Source of the DNA: Sanguibacter suaedae
GTDB taxonomy: Bacteria > Actinomycetota > Actinomycetes > Actinomycetales > Cellulomonadaceae
Length of the DNA stretch: 64,000 nucleotides
Direction: 5' to 3'
Assembly: GCF_016342785.1 (NCBI RefSeq)
Contig: NZ_JAEINH010000004.1
Span: 1-64,000 of the forward strand
Position numbers and translations under genes: made by a program. This document shows positions 29,716-37,896 of this stretch, one piece after another. The notes under the pieces were generated by a model. The model was not told where the DNA came from. It searched no databases and worked only from the letters and a program-made list of their open reading frames with translations. How positions within the stretch are numbered: position 1 is the first letter of the stretch; each line of letters begins with the position of its first letter.

Positions 29716-31434
29716 ATGGCTGAGCAGAGCGTCCCCTCCGTCCCGTTCGCCGACGAGCCGCCCGCGTGGTGGACGCGCGCGGTCGTCTACCAGATCTACC
29801 CGAGGAGCTTCGCGGACTCCGACGGGGACGGGATCGGTGACCTCGGCGGGATCCGGTCGAGGCTCGACCACCTCGCGGACCTCGGCGTCGACGTCCTGTG
29901 GCTGTCGCCGATCTACCCGTCGCCGCAGCACGACAACGGGTACGACATCAGCGACTACGAGGACATCGACCCGCTCTTCGGGTCGCTCGAGGAGTTCGAC
30001 GCCTTGCTCGCAGAGGCGCACGACCGCGGCATGAAGCTGGTGATGGACCTCGTGGTCAACCACACGAGCGACGAGCACCCGTGGTTCGTCGAGTCGCGGT
30101 CGTCGACCGACAACCCCAAGCGCGACTGGTACTGGTGGCGTGCGCCGCGCGTGGCGGAGGACGGGACCTCCGGACCGCCCAACGACTGGCGCTCGGCGTT
30201 CAGCGGCCCCGCGTGGACCCTCGACGAGCGGACCGGGGAGTACTACCTCCACCTCTTCGCGAGGCAGCAGCCCGACCTCAACTGGGAGAACCAGGACGTC
30301 CGGGAGGCCGTCTACGCGATGATGAACCGGTGGCTCGACCGTGGGGTCGACGGCTTCCGCATGGACGTCATCAACCTCATCTCCAAGCGGCTCGAGCACA
30401 TCGACGGCGAGGACGACGAGCGGGGGACGGGGCTCGGTTTCATCATGGGCCCGCGCCTGCACGAGTTCATGCAGGAGATGCACGAGGCGGTGTTCGCCGG
30501 TCGTGACCGTGAGCTCCTCACCGTGGGTGAGATGCCCGGGGTCGACGTCGACGAGGCGCGGCTGTTCACGGACCCTGCACGTCGTGAGCTCGACATGGTC
30601 TTCCAGTTCGAGCACGTGTCCCTCGACCAGGGGGAGGACAAGTTCGATCCCCAGCCGTTCGACCTCGTCGCCCTCAAGGAGTCCCTCGGTCGGTGGCAGG
30701 AGGGCCTCGCGGACGTCGGGTGGAACAGCCTCTACCTGAACAACCACGACCAGCCGCGCCTGGTCTCGCGGTTCGGTGACGACGAGGAGTACCGCTACGA
30801 GTCGGCGACCCTCTGGGTCACGGTCCTCCACCTGCACCGCGGCACGCCGTTCGTCTATCAGGGCGAGGAGATCGGCATGACGAACGTGCCGTTCGTGTCC
30901 GTGGACGAGTTCCGGGACGTCGAGTCCGTGAACTACTACCGGGAGAAGGTCGAGGAGGAGGGGCGGCCTGCGGCGGAGGTCTTCGAGGGATTGCGACGGA
31001 TGAGCCGGGACAACGCACGCACCCCGGTGCAGTGGGACGACTCCCCGCACGCCGGCTTCACCACGGGGGAGCCGTGGATCCCGGCGAACCCGAGGTACGT
31101 GACGATCAACGCCGAGGCGGACCGTGCGTCGGACCGCAGCGTCTTCGCGCACTACCAGCGGCTCGTGACGATGCGCCACGAGGACCCCGTCGTCGCGCTC
31201 GGCGACTTCGAGATGCTCGAGGCAGACCATCCGCGCCTGTACGCGTTCACGCGGACCCTCGACGGACAGCAGCTGCTCGTGGCGGCGAACGTCTCGGGTG
31301 AGCCTCTGGACGTCCCTCTGCTGGAGGGTTGGGGGCATCACGAGCTCGTGCTGTCGAACGACGCCTCGCTCGGCGCGGATCACCCGCCGTCGCGCCTCGG
31401 CCCGTGGGAGGTCAGGGTGTACCGGAGCGCCTGA
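29716..31434 (+). CDS. GH13 alpha-glucosidase (oligo-1,6-glucosidase/trehalulose-type)
   Basis: 572-residue glycoside hydrolase family 13 enzyme. Conserved regions: I DLVVNHTSDEH, II GFRMDVIN (nucleophile D217), III LTVGEMPG (acid E272) and IV LYLNNHDQPR (D345). YQIYPRSFADSDGDGIGD and WWRAP are typical of the alpha-glucosidase/oligo-1,6-glucosidase branch. No signal peptide, so it acts on oligosaccharides after uptake, possibly supplied by MsiK-dependent importers. I chose ATG 29716 because GAGAGG lies 9 nt upstream. Confidence 0.93.
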   Translation: MAEQSVPSVPFADEPPAWWTRAVVYQIYPRSFADSDGDGIGDLGGIRSRLDHLADLGVDVLWLSPIYPSPQHDNGYDISDYEDIDPLFGSLEEFDALLAEAHDRGMKLVMDLVVNHTSDEHPWFVESRSSTDNPKRDWYWWRAPRVAEDGTSGPPNDWRSAFSGPAWTLDERTGEYYLHLFARQQPDLNWENQDVREAVYAMMNRWLDRGVDGFRMDVINLISKRLEHIDGEDDERGTGLGFIMGPRLHEFMQEMHEAVFAGRDRELLTVGEMPGVDVDEARLFTDPARRELDMVFQFEHVSLDQGEDKFDPQPFDLVALKESLGRWQEGLADVGWNSLYLNNHDQPRLVSRFGDDEEYRYESATLWVTVLHLHRGTPFVYQGEEIGMTNVPFVSVDEFRDVESVNYYREKVEEEGRPAAEVFEGLRRMSRDNARTPVQWDDSPHAGFTTGEPWIPANPRYVTINAEADRASDRSVFAHYQRLVTMRHEDPVVALGDFEMLEADHPRLYAFTRTLDGQQLLVAANVSGEPLDVPLLEGWGHHELVLSNDASLGADHPPSRLGPWEVRVYRSA

Positions 31435-31458
31435 CGCCACGGGTCCGCGTCGCCCCTC

Positions 31459-31743
31459 TCAGCGGCCCGGGGTTGACGAGCGCCGCTCCCGGGCCGTGAC
31501 ACGCAGGCCGGAGGCGCGCAGGCGTCGGACGATCTCCCGTCGCTCGACCCGGACCGCGCCGAGGGCGACGAGCTCGGGGTAGCGCTCCTCGGGGACGTCG
31601 TAGTGGTCGCGGTCGAACGCGCGCCGGGGGATGCCGGCGGCGTCGGCGAAGGCGTGGAGCTCCTCGACGGAGGTGTCGCTCACGAGGTGGCCCCACAGGC
31701 GGTCGTGGCGGGGCCAGAGGGGGGAGTCGAGCAGGACGGTCAC
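31459..31743 (-). CDS. DUF4031 small protein
   Basis: 94 residues matching the DUF4031 pattern: an N-terminal VLLDSPLWPRHDRLWGHLVSD, a central HAFADAAGIPRRAFDRDHYDVP and a basic C-terminus. The conserved His/Asp residues suggest a small metal- or nucleic-acid-binding domain, but the function is unknown. GTG 31743; GAGG lies about 8 nt upstream. It lies downstream of the WXG100 gene on the same strand. Confidence 0.85.
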   Translation of the reverse strand: MTVLLDSPLWPRHDRLWGHLVSDTSVEELHAFADAAGIPRRAFDRDHYDVPEERYPELVALGAVRVERREIVRRLRASGLRVTARERRSSTPGR

Positions 31744-31789
31744 CTCCGGATCCTCTCATCCGGGAGGAGGCCGTCCTGCCGGCGCTCGC

Positions 31790-32080
31790 CTAGAGCGTGA
31801 AGTTCGACTTCGCGGCCGTCTCGGCGTCGTCGTAGGTGGTGGCCGTGCGGGACAGGGCCGCCGTGATGGCGTCGAGGCCGCTCTCCACCTGGACCTGAGT
31901 GGTCTGCCACTGGGCCACCACCCCGCCGAACGCGAGGGACGCGGAGCCGGTCCAGGAGTTCTGGAGGTCCGTGAGGTGCCGCATCATCGCGGCGACCTCC
32001 GTGCGGATGGTCGTGACGGACGTGCTCACCGCCACGCTGGCGTTCGTGACCTGGCTGACGTCCACACCGAACGTGCTCAT
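31790..32080 (-). CDS. WXG100/ESAT-6-like protein, orphan
   Basis: 96-residue helical-hairpin protein with the WxG turn (NSWTGSAS, about residue 42-49) and a C-terminal YDDAE, which fits the YxxxD/E secretion signal of type VII substrates. ATG 32080 has GGAGGAACGC upstream. No eccC/eccD, partner WXG100 gene or LXG toxin is nearby, so it is an orphan; secretion through an ESX system elsewhere is possible but not shown. Confidence 0.85.
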   Translation of the reverse strand: MSTFGVDVSQVTNASVAVSTSVTTIRTEVAAMMRHLTDLQNSWTGSASLAFGGVVAQWQTTQVQVESGLDAITAALSRTATTYDDAETAAKSNFTL

Positions 32081-32257
32081 GCGTTCCTCCTGTCCGGGCA
32101 CCGCGAGGTGCCGCTGCGCACCTGGCGGTCTGCCCGGTGCTCCGGAGGCCGACGCTAGGTGTCGCGCGGAGGTGGGACGGTGCCCTCCTCGCCGCGGTGT
32201 GGAAGGGCGACAGCCTGCCCAGGCTGTGGGCGACTCGCTCTGGCCGACTCGGCCGAT

Positions 32258-32962
32258 CTAGGAGGCGTCGAGCTTCCGGAGCTCCTTGTCGACCCTCGCC
32301 GACTCGGCGATGAGGTTCTGCCGGGCGGCCTCCTCCCAGCACGCGGCGAGCGGGCTCGCGTAGAGGTTCTCGCGGCCCAGGAGCTTCGTGACGATGCGCT
32401 TGCGTGCTTCGAGGTAGTCGCGCACCGGGATGTGCTCGTACTCCTTGCGGATGTCCGCGAGGTACGCCTTGTACCGCTGCGGCTCGGTCGCGAGGACACC
32501 CATGTCGGCGTCGCACAGGACCGCGCAGTCGAAGTCGTTGGGCAGGGACTTGTGCCGCACCAGGGCGCTCACGAGCTCGCTCACCCGGTCGGTGTCGCGC
32601 TCCGACACGCCGAGCCCACGGAGCTCCTCGCGGGCCAGGGCCGCGCTCGCCACCTCGTCCTCGCCGCCGTGCGACGCGTACGCGTCCTTGGACGCCGCGC
32701 TGAACACGGCACCGTGGTACCAGGCGGCGAGGCGCACGACGTCCGGCTCGTGCGTCTCCTCGGCGAGCTCGTCGACCTTGCTCAGGACGTCAGCGAGGTG
32801 ACGGACGGTGTGATAGACCCGGCCCGGTCCGCTCCAGCGGTCCAGCAGCGCCCTCCCGACCTCCTGGAGCCCGGCCTCGGTCGCGGTCGCTCCGACCGCC
32901 CGACAGCTCCGGACCCAGGAGGACAGGAGCCACTGCGGGGCGTCCGTGTTTCCAGGAAGCAT
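32258..32962 (-). CDS. HD-superfamily-like predicted phosphohydrolase with altered HD motif
   Basis: About 234 residues resembling the COG4339 group of predicted metal-dependent HD phosphohydrolases: VYHTVRHLADVL, AAWYHGAVF, DEVASA and CDADMGVLA. The usual WFHDAV is here WYHGAV, so the Asp of the HD pair is Gly. The other metal-ligand candidates (His, and Asp in CDADM) remain. Activity may be altered or lost. ATG 32962 is my choice, though its ribosome site is weak; GTG 32998 is an alternative. Substrate unknown. Confidence 0.78.
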   Translation of the reverse strand: MLPGNTDAPQWLLSSWVRSCRAVGATATEAGLQEVGRALLDRWSGPGRVYHTVRHLADVLSKVDELAEETHEPDVVRLAAWYHGAVFSAASKDAYASHGGEDEVASAALAREELRGLGVSERDTDRVSELVSALVRHKSLPNDFDCAVLCDADMGVLATEPQRYKAYLADIRKEYEHIPVRDYLEARKRIVTKLLGRENLYASPLAACWEEAARQNLIAESARVDKELRKLDAS

Positions 32963-33082
32963 GGACCAGCTTTCGACGGGTGGGAGCGGAGCCCTCACGG
33001 GAGGTCGTTGACAGCCCGCAATGGTAGCGCGCGTCCGGAGAGGCCGCGGCCCGTCCGCGGCCGCACCCGGTGGGACGGGACG

Positions 33083-34651
33083 TCAGTCGTCCCCGACCTG
33101 CACCGACGCGGCAGGGAGCTCGATCCGTACGGTGAGACCACCGCCGTCGGTGGCCGAGACGGCGACCTTCCCGCCGTGGGCGCCGACGATCGCGGCGACG
33201 ATCGCCAGCCCGAGCCCCGAGCCACCCGACGCCCGGTTCCGGGACGAGTCGAGGCGGAAGAACCGCTCGAACACGCGGTCCGCCTGGTCCGCCCGGATGC
33301 CCGGGCCGTGGTCCCGCACCTCGAGGACGCCGGTGCGGACGCCACCCGTGGTCGTGTAACCGAGAGCCACCTCGACGGGCGTGCCCTGCGGGGTGTGCCG
33401 CGCGGCGTTGCCCACGAGGTTCGCGAGGACCTGTCGCAGCCGGTCGTCGTCGCCGACGACCAGGCACGGACCCGTGCGGTCCTGCGCGTCGAGCGGGACG
33501 AGCCGCACCGACCGCGTGGGGTCGAGCGCGTGCAGGTCGCTCATCGCGTCGGCCGCGAGGACCGCGAGGTCCACCGGCTCACGGCGCAGCTCGCGGCCCT
33601 CGTCGAGGCGGGCCAGGTGCAGCAGGTCCTCGACGAGCGCGCCCATCCGTGACGCGGAGTCCTCGATGCGGCGCATCGTGTCCGTGATCGACTCCGGGGT
33701 GGTGAGCGCCCCCATCCGGTAGAGCTCCCCGTAGCCACGCACGGCCGCGAGCGGGGTGCGCAGCTCGTGGCTCGCGTCGGACACGAAGCGGCGCATCCGC
33801 GCCTCCGACGCCTCCCGCTCCGCGAACCCCTGCTCGATCTGGGCGAGCATGACGTTGAGGGAGTGCGCGAGGCTTCCCACCTCCGTCGTGGTGGGCGCCT
33901 GCCGGACACGACGGCCCAGGTCCCCGTCGGCGATGGCCGCCGCGGTCCGCTCGATGTCCCGCAGCGGGCGCAACGACCCCCGCACGGCCACGTACCCGAC
34001 GACCGCCCCGAAGGCCGTGATGAGCACCGCGCTCAGGGCGAGCAGCTGCGTGAGGGTCTTCACGGTCGTCTCGGTCCCCGCCAGAGGGAGGCCGACGTAG
34101 AAGGTCCCCAGACGTGCCCCGGTCGGGTCCCGCGGGGTCAGGGCGACGACGCGCCAGTCCCCCCGCGGGTTGCTCCCGAAGACGTCGACGGCGCCGATGC
34201 TGAAGGGCCCCTCCGGACGGCTCTCCTCCGTGAAGGTGTACGACGTGAGCTGGGGTTCGCCGTACGCGAGCTGCGTCTCCTTCTGGATCTGCCGCCACGG
34301 CTCGTACTGCGGCTCCGACGGGAAGAGTGCGATGTAGAAGTCGCTCGGCAGACCGCCGGGCTCGAGCACGGACAAGGGGTTGTCGGCCAGCGCCTCCGCC
34401 GTCTCGGCCAGGCGGGCGTCGACCTGGCCCACGAGGGACCGCGACAGCAGCGTGGTGGCGAGCACCCCCGCGATGCCCAGCCCGGCGAGGAGGACGAGCG
34501 TCACGATGCCCACGAGGCGGACCCGCAGCGGCGTCCGCGCCCACAGCGCGGTGAGCGGGCCCACGTGCTTACCGGCGGGAAGGTCCGCCACCGGTCCCGC
34601 CGGCGCCCCCGCTCCCGGCCCGGGAGGGGGTGGCACGGGCGGCAGCGTCAC
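33083..34651 (-). CDS. Membrane sensor histidine kinase of an OmpR-type two-component system
   Basis: 522 residues: Pro/Gly-rich cytosolic N-tail (1-40), TM1 (about 43-68), extracytoplasmic sensor (about 70-200), TM2 (about 203-224), HAMP (about 225-275), DHp with H295 in SDASHELRTP, and HATPase with NLVGNA, DHGPGI and GSGLGLAI. It resembles TrcS/MprB-type actinobacterial kinases, but the signal is unknown. GTG 34651 overlaps the regulator's stop (GTGA), so regulator and kinase are one transcription unit, regulator first. Confidence 0.92.
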   Translation of the reverse strand: MTLPPVPPPPGPGAGAPAGPVADLPAGKHVGPLTALWARTPLRVRLVGIVTLVLLAGLGIAGVLATTLLSRSLVGQVDARLAETAEALADNPLSVLEPGGLPSDFYIALFPSEPQYEPWRQIQKETQLAYGEPQLTSYTFTEESRPEGPFSIGAVDVFGSNPRGDWRVVALTPRDPTGARLGTFYVGLPLAGTETTVKTLTQLLALSAVLITAFGAVVGYVAVRGSLRPLRDIERTAAAIADGDLGRRVRQAPTTTEVGSLAHSLNVMLAQIEQGFAEREASEARMRRFVSDASHELRTPLAAVRGYGELYRMGALTTPESITDTMRRIEDSASRMGALVEDLLHLARLDEGRELRREPVDLAVLAADAMSDLHALDPTRSVRLVPLDAQDRTGPCLVVGDDDRLRQVLANLVGNAARHTPQGTPVEVALGYTTTGGVRTGVLEVRDHGPGIRADQADRVFERFFRLDSSRNRASGGSGLGLAIVAAIVGAHGGKVAVSATDGGGLTVRIELPAASVQVGDD

Positions 34652-35370
34652 GGCGACCTCGACGGCTGGCGCAGGAGGTACCCGACGCCGCGCTTGGTCG
34701 CGATGAGGGGTTCCGGCTGCGTCCCGTCGGGCAGGGGCGCGTGGTCGATCTTGCGTCGCAGGTACGAGATGTACGACTCCACGATGTTCGCGTCGCCGCC
34801 CCAGTCGTACTGCCACACGTGGTCGAGGATCTGCGTCTTCGACAGCACGCGGCCCGGGTTGAGCATGAGGTACCGCAGGAGCTTGAACTCGGTAGGGGAC
34901 AGGTCCACGGTGCGGCCGCCGCGCCGGACCTCGTGGGAGTCCTCGTCGAGCTCGAGGTCCGCGAAGCGCAGCACCGCGTCGTCCACCGGGGCCGGCTGGG
35001 TGCGGCGCAGCACCGCCCGGATGCGCGCCACGACCTCCTCGAGGCTGAACGGCTTCGTCACGTAGTCGTCGCCGCCCACGGTGAGGCCCGTGACCTTGTC
35101 CTGCGTGTCGTCGCGCGCCGTGAGGAACACGACGGGCATGAGCAGGCCGCGGTCACGCATGCGCCGCGTCACCGTGAACCCGTCCATGTCAGGGAGCATG
35201 ACGTCGAGCACCACGAGGTCCGGCTCGAGGTCGCTCACGAGCTTCAGCGCGCTCGCGCCGTCGTCGGCTGCGTGCACCTCGAAACCGGCGAAGCGCAGCG
35301 ACGCGGCGAGCAGCTCACGGATGTTCGGCTCGTCGTCGACCACGACCAGCCGTGCCTCGGGTTCTGTCAT
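34648..35370 (-). CDS. OmpR-family response regulator
   Basis: 240 residues: receiver (about 8-125) with VVDDE, phospho-acceptor D56 (VLDVMLPD) and K106 (TKPFSL), and a winged-helix DNA-binding domain (about 140-235) ending ATKRGVGYLL. It is closest in feel to the TrcR/MprA-like actinobacterial regulators. It is translationally coupled to the downstream kinase. Targets are not deducible here. Confidence 0.93.
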   Translation of the reverse strand: MTEPEARLVVVDDEPNIRELLAASLRFAGFEVHAADDGASALKLVSDLEPDLVVLDVMLPDMDGFTVTRRMRDRGLLMPVVFLTARDDTQDKVTGLTVGGDDYVTKPFSLEEVVARIRAVLRRTQPAPVDDAVLRFADLELDEDSHEVRRGGRTVDLSPTEFKLLRYLMLNPGRVLSKTQILDHVWQYDWGGDANIVESYISYLRRKIDHAPLPDGTQPEPLIATKRGVGYLLRQPSRSP

Positions 35371-35460
35371 GCCACCAGTGTGCGACGCCAGTCTGGGAGT
35401 CGCCTGTGCGGTGGCTGGACGCAGGGCCGGACCGTACGACGGCCCGGCCCGCGCCGCAGG

Positions 35461-36039
35461 TCAGAGGTAGCGCAGCGGGTCGAAGTCCTCGATGGGGATG
35501 ATCCGCACGCGCGGCAGCGGCGTGGTGAACGCACCCACCCGCTCCTCGAGGTCGAAGAACTCGAGCCCACGGCTCGCCAGCTCGCCGAGGCGCCCGTTGA
35601 CGAACTCCCGGAAGCACAGGATGCCCACCCGGCGCTCGCCGTCGAGCAGTGCCTCGACCTGCGGGAGGAAGTCACCGTCGTGGCTCGCGAGGAGCACGTC
35701 GCCGTCGACCTCGGCGATGGCCTCCAGGGTGCGCTGGATACCGATGTCCACGACCTTCTCGTGGCTCGCGCCCGCGAGGGGGATGGGCCGGTACCCCATG
35801 GCGAGGAGTGCCTGGACGAACGGCATGGGCATCTGCCCGGACGACGCGTTGAGGAAGAACAGGGGGGTGACGGGCTGGCCCCACAGCGACGCGCCGAACT
35901 CCGCGATCCGGTCCCAGCGGGGGCGCTCCTCCGGGTTGGGCCGGTGGCCCAGCACGTTCATCCCGAGGGTTGCGTCGATGTTCTCGCCGTCGACGAGCAG
36001 GTACGTGGGGCGCGGGGAGCGCGATTCTGAGCCGGACAT
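35461..36039 (-). CDS. NYN/PIN-like domain protein (putative RNase)
   Basis: 192 residues with the NYN (DUF88) fold: LLVDGENIDATLG at the N-terminus and ASHDGDFLPQVEALL, which supply the conserved acidic residues of PIN-type nucleases. LASRGLEFFDLEE closes the domain. ATG 36039; TACAGT sits 6 nt upstream of the start on the minus strand with GGTGG between, so the mRNA may be nearly leaderless. RNA-cleaving activity is inferred from the fold. It is monocistronic. Confidence 0.87.
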   Translation of the reverse strand: MSGSESRSPRPTYLLVDGENIDATLGMNVLGHRPNPEERPRWDRIAEFGASLWGQPVTPLFFLNASSGQMPMPFVQALLAMGYRPIPLAGASHEKVVDIGIQRTLEAIAEVDGDVLLASHDGDFLPQVEALLDGERRVGILCFREFVNGRLGELASRGLEFFDLEERVGAFTTPLPRVRIIPIEDFDPLRYL

Positions 36040-36253
36040 GCCACCACTGTATTGCGCCGGGCCGCCGCGCGGACCCCGGACCACGCCGCGGCGGGTGGAC
36101 AGCCGGTGGACGCCCGGTGACCGGACGGTGACCTCGTCGTTTGGGTCCGCGCGCCCGAAGGGCTACTTTCTCGTCATGAGCTCGCGCGTGGCGTGAGAGC
36201 GGTCGCCGTCGTCGCCGGCCGTCGTGCGGGCTTCCCGCCCCCCGGAACGCACC

Positions 36254-37018
36254 ATGGATGACGAGATGACTTCAGCAACGATCACGGTGGTCCAGAGCTC
36301 CCACGACGTCCCCCTCGGGTCCTTCGAGACGCACCTCGCGTCCGCAGGGATCGGGGTCCGGGTCGTGCGCGCGTACGACGGTGACGCCCTGCCGGCGCTC
36401 GCCGACCTCGGCGCAGGCCTCCTCGTCCTCGGCGGGCGCATGTCCGCCCACGACGACGAGGTCGCCCCCTGGCTGCCCGCCCTGCGCACCCTCCTCCTCG
36501 ACGCCGCGCACGGCGGCGTGCCCACGCTCGCCGTGTGCCTCGGCGCCCAGCTCCTCGCCGTCGCCGCGGGAGGACGCGTCGAGGTCGACGCACCCCCCGG
36601 GCGTGAGGCGGGCGCCGCACGGATCTTCTGGCGTCCCGAGGCCTCCGACGACCCGGTCGTCAGACCGGTCGCACGCGCCGTCGCCGCGGCGGGCGAGCGC
36701 GCGAGCGTCTTCCCCGCCATGCACGCCGACGCCGTGAGCGAGCTCCCCGACGACGCCGTGTGGCTCGCGTCGTCGAACATGTACCCGTTCCAGGCCTTCA
36801 GGATCGGGTCCGCGCTCGCCGTCCAGTTCCACCCCGAGGCGGACCGGGACCTCGTGGCGCTCTGGGCCCAGGACGACGACGTGGACGCCGCGACGGTCCT
36901 GGCCGAGATCGACGAGGCCTCCGAGCGGATCGCACGTGCCGGGTCCGACCTCGCCGCGGCGTTCGCGGCGCACGTCCTCGAGGCCCGCGACCGTACAGGG
37001 CACGGCGTGCCCGCCTGA
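36254..37018 (+). CDS. Class I glutamine amidotransferase-like protein (GMP synthase-like)
   Basis: 254 residues (ATG 36254; ATG 36266 also possible). A class I GATase domain with the Cys nucleophile in LAVCLGAQLLA (C95) and the catalytic His-x-Glu in VQFHPEADRD (H193, E195). It resembles stand-alone GuaA-N-like proteins (COG0518) that are not part of purine synthesis and whose acceptor is often unknown. No synthetase partner is adjacent. Confidence 0.87.
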   Translation: MDDEMTSATITVVQSSHDVPLGSFETHLASAGIGVRVVRAYDGDALPALADLGAGLLVLGGRMSAHDDEVAPWLPALRTLLLDAAHGGVPTLAVCLGAQLLAVAAGGRVEVDAPPGREAGAARIFWRPEASDDPVVRPVARAVAAAGERASVFPAMHADAVSELPDDAVWLASSNMYPFQAFRIGSALAVQFHPEADRDLVALWAQDDDVDAATVLAEIDEASERIARAGSDLAAAFAAHVLEARDRTGHGVPA

Positions 37019-37020
37019 GA

Positions 37021-37038
37021 CCGGCGCCGCTGCGCCGG
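37021..37038. terminator. Short hairpin between the amidotransferase and pspA genes
   Basis: CCGGCGC-CGCT-GCGCCGG immediately after the amidotransferase stop, between convergent genes; short, with no T run, so only a weak terminator candidate. Confidence 0.4.
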
Positions 37039-37056
37039 GGCGGGCGACGCCCGGCG

Positions 37057-37830
37057 TCAGCGCTGCTCGATCTCCGGCGTCACGGGGGTGGGGCTGATCT
37101 GCGGTGCGCCCGCGGTGCTGCCCTGCTTGAGGGCTGCGAGCCGCGCCTCGATCTCGATCTGCGCGCTCGACGCCTCGAGCTCCTCGAACTGGGCGTCGAT
37201 GGACGACGCGGCGATCTCCGCCTGGCCCATCGCCCTGGCCTCCTCGCGGCGCACCTTCTCCTCGAAGCGCGAGAGCTCGCTCGTCGGGTCGAGGACGTTG
37301 ATCGAGCTGATGGCACCCTGCACGGACTGCTGCGCCTCGGCGGTGCGCTGGCGTGCGACGAGCGAGTCACGGCGGGACTTGAGCTGACCGAGCTTGTCCT
37401 TCATCTGGGCGAGCCCCGACTTGAGCTTCTCGACCGTCTCGCGCTGGGAGGTGATCTGCGGCTCCGCCTGGCGGACCTCGGTCTCCGCCTCGATCTGCTT
37501 CTGCAGGGCGATCTTCGCGAGGTTGTCGAACTTGTCCGCGTCGGCCGTGTTGCCGGACTGCCGGTACTGGTCGGCGCGCTGCGACGCCGCGACGGCCTTG
37601 CCGCCCCACTCCTGGACGCTCGCGACGTCCTCGTTGTAGTCCTGCTCCGCGAGCCGCAGGTTGCCGATGGTCACGGCCACGGCGTCCTCGGCCTCCGCGA
37701 TGTTGTTCGTGTAGTCGCGGACCAGCTGGTCCAACATCTTCTGCGGGTCCTCGGCGTTGTCGAGAAGGGAGTTGATGTTCGCCTTCGCCAGCTGGGCGAC
37801 GCGCCCGAAGATGCTCTGCTTCTGTGCCAT
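37057..37830 (-). CDS. pspA: PspA/IM30 family envelope-stress protein
   Basis: 257-residue PspA/IM30/Vipp1 protein, an almost entirely helical coiled coil: N-terminal amphipathic helix (MAQKQSIFGRVAQLAKANINSLLD), DPQKMLDQLVRDY and long hairpin helices to about 220, then a Pro/Thr-rich tail ending TPEIEQR. It binds stressed inner membrane. ATG 37830 has GAGGTACTCCC upstream. It sits 66 nt after the TPM-protein gene on the same strand; this pairing is common in actinobacteria and suggests a shared envelope-stress role. Confidence 0.93.
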   Translation of the reverse strand: MAQKQSIFGRVAQLAKANINSLLDNAEDPQKMLDQLVRDYTNNIAEAEDAVAVTIGNLRLAEQDYNEDVASVQEWGGKAVAASQRADQYRQSGNTADADKFDNLAKIALQKQIEAETEVRQAEPQITSQRETVEKLKSGLAQMKDKLGQLKSRRDSLVARQRTAEAQQSVQGAISSINVLDPTSELSRFEEKVRREEARAMGQAEIAASSIDAQFEELEASSAQIEIEARLAALKQGSTAGAPQISPTPVTPEIEQR

Positions 37831-37896
37831 GGGAGTACCTCTCGTCGGTGATGCGTTGTCGTGATCGTCCGATGTGCTGCGTGCGACGGGGGCTCG

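Noticed and set aside
32210-32227. ACAGCCTG-CC-CAGGCTGT palindrome downstream of the HD-like gene
   Set aside because: Could be a weak terminator or operator, but short with a 2-nt loop and no positional support.
36176-36196. Six-codon ORF (MSSRVA) before the amidotransferase gene
   Set aside because: Too short; no ribosome site or leader-peptide features.
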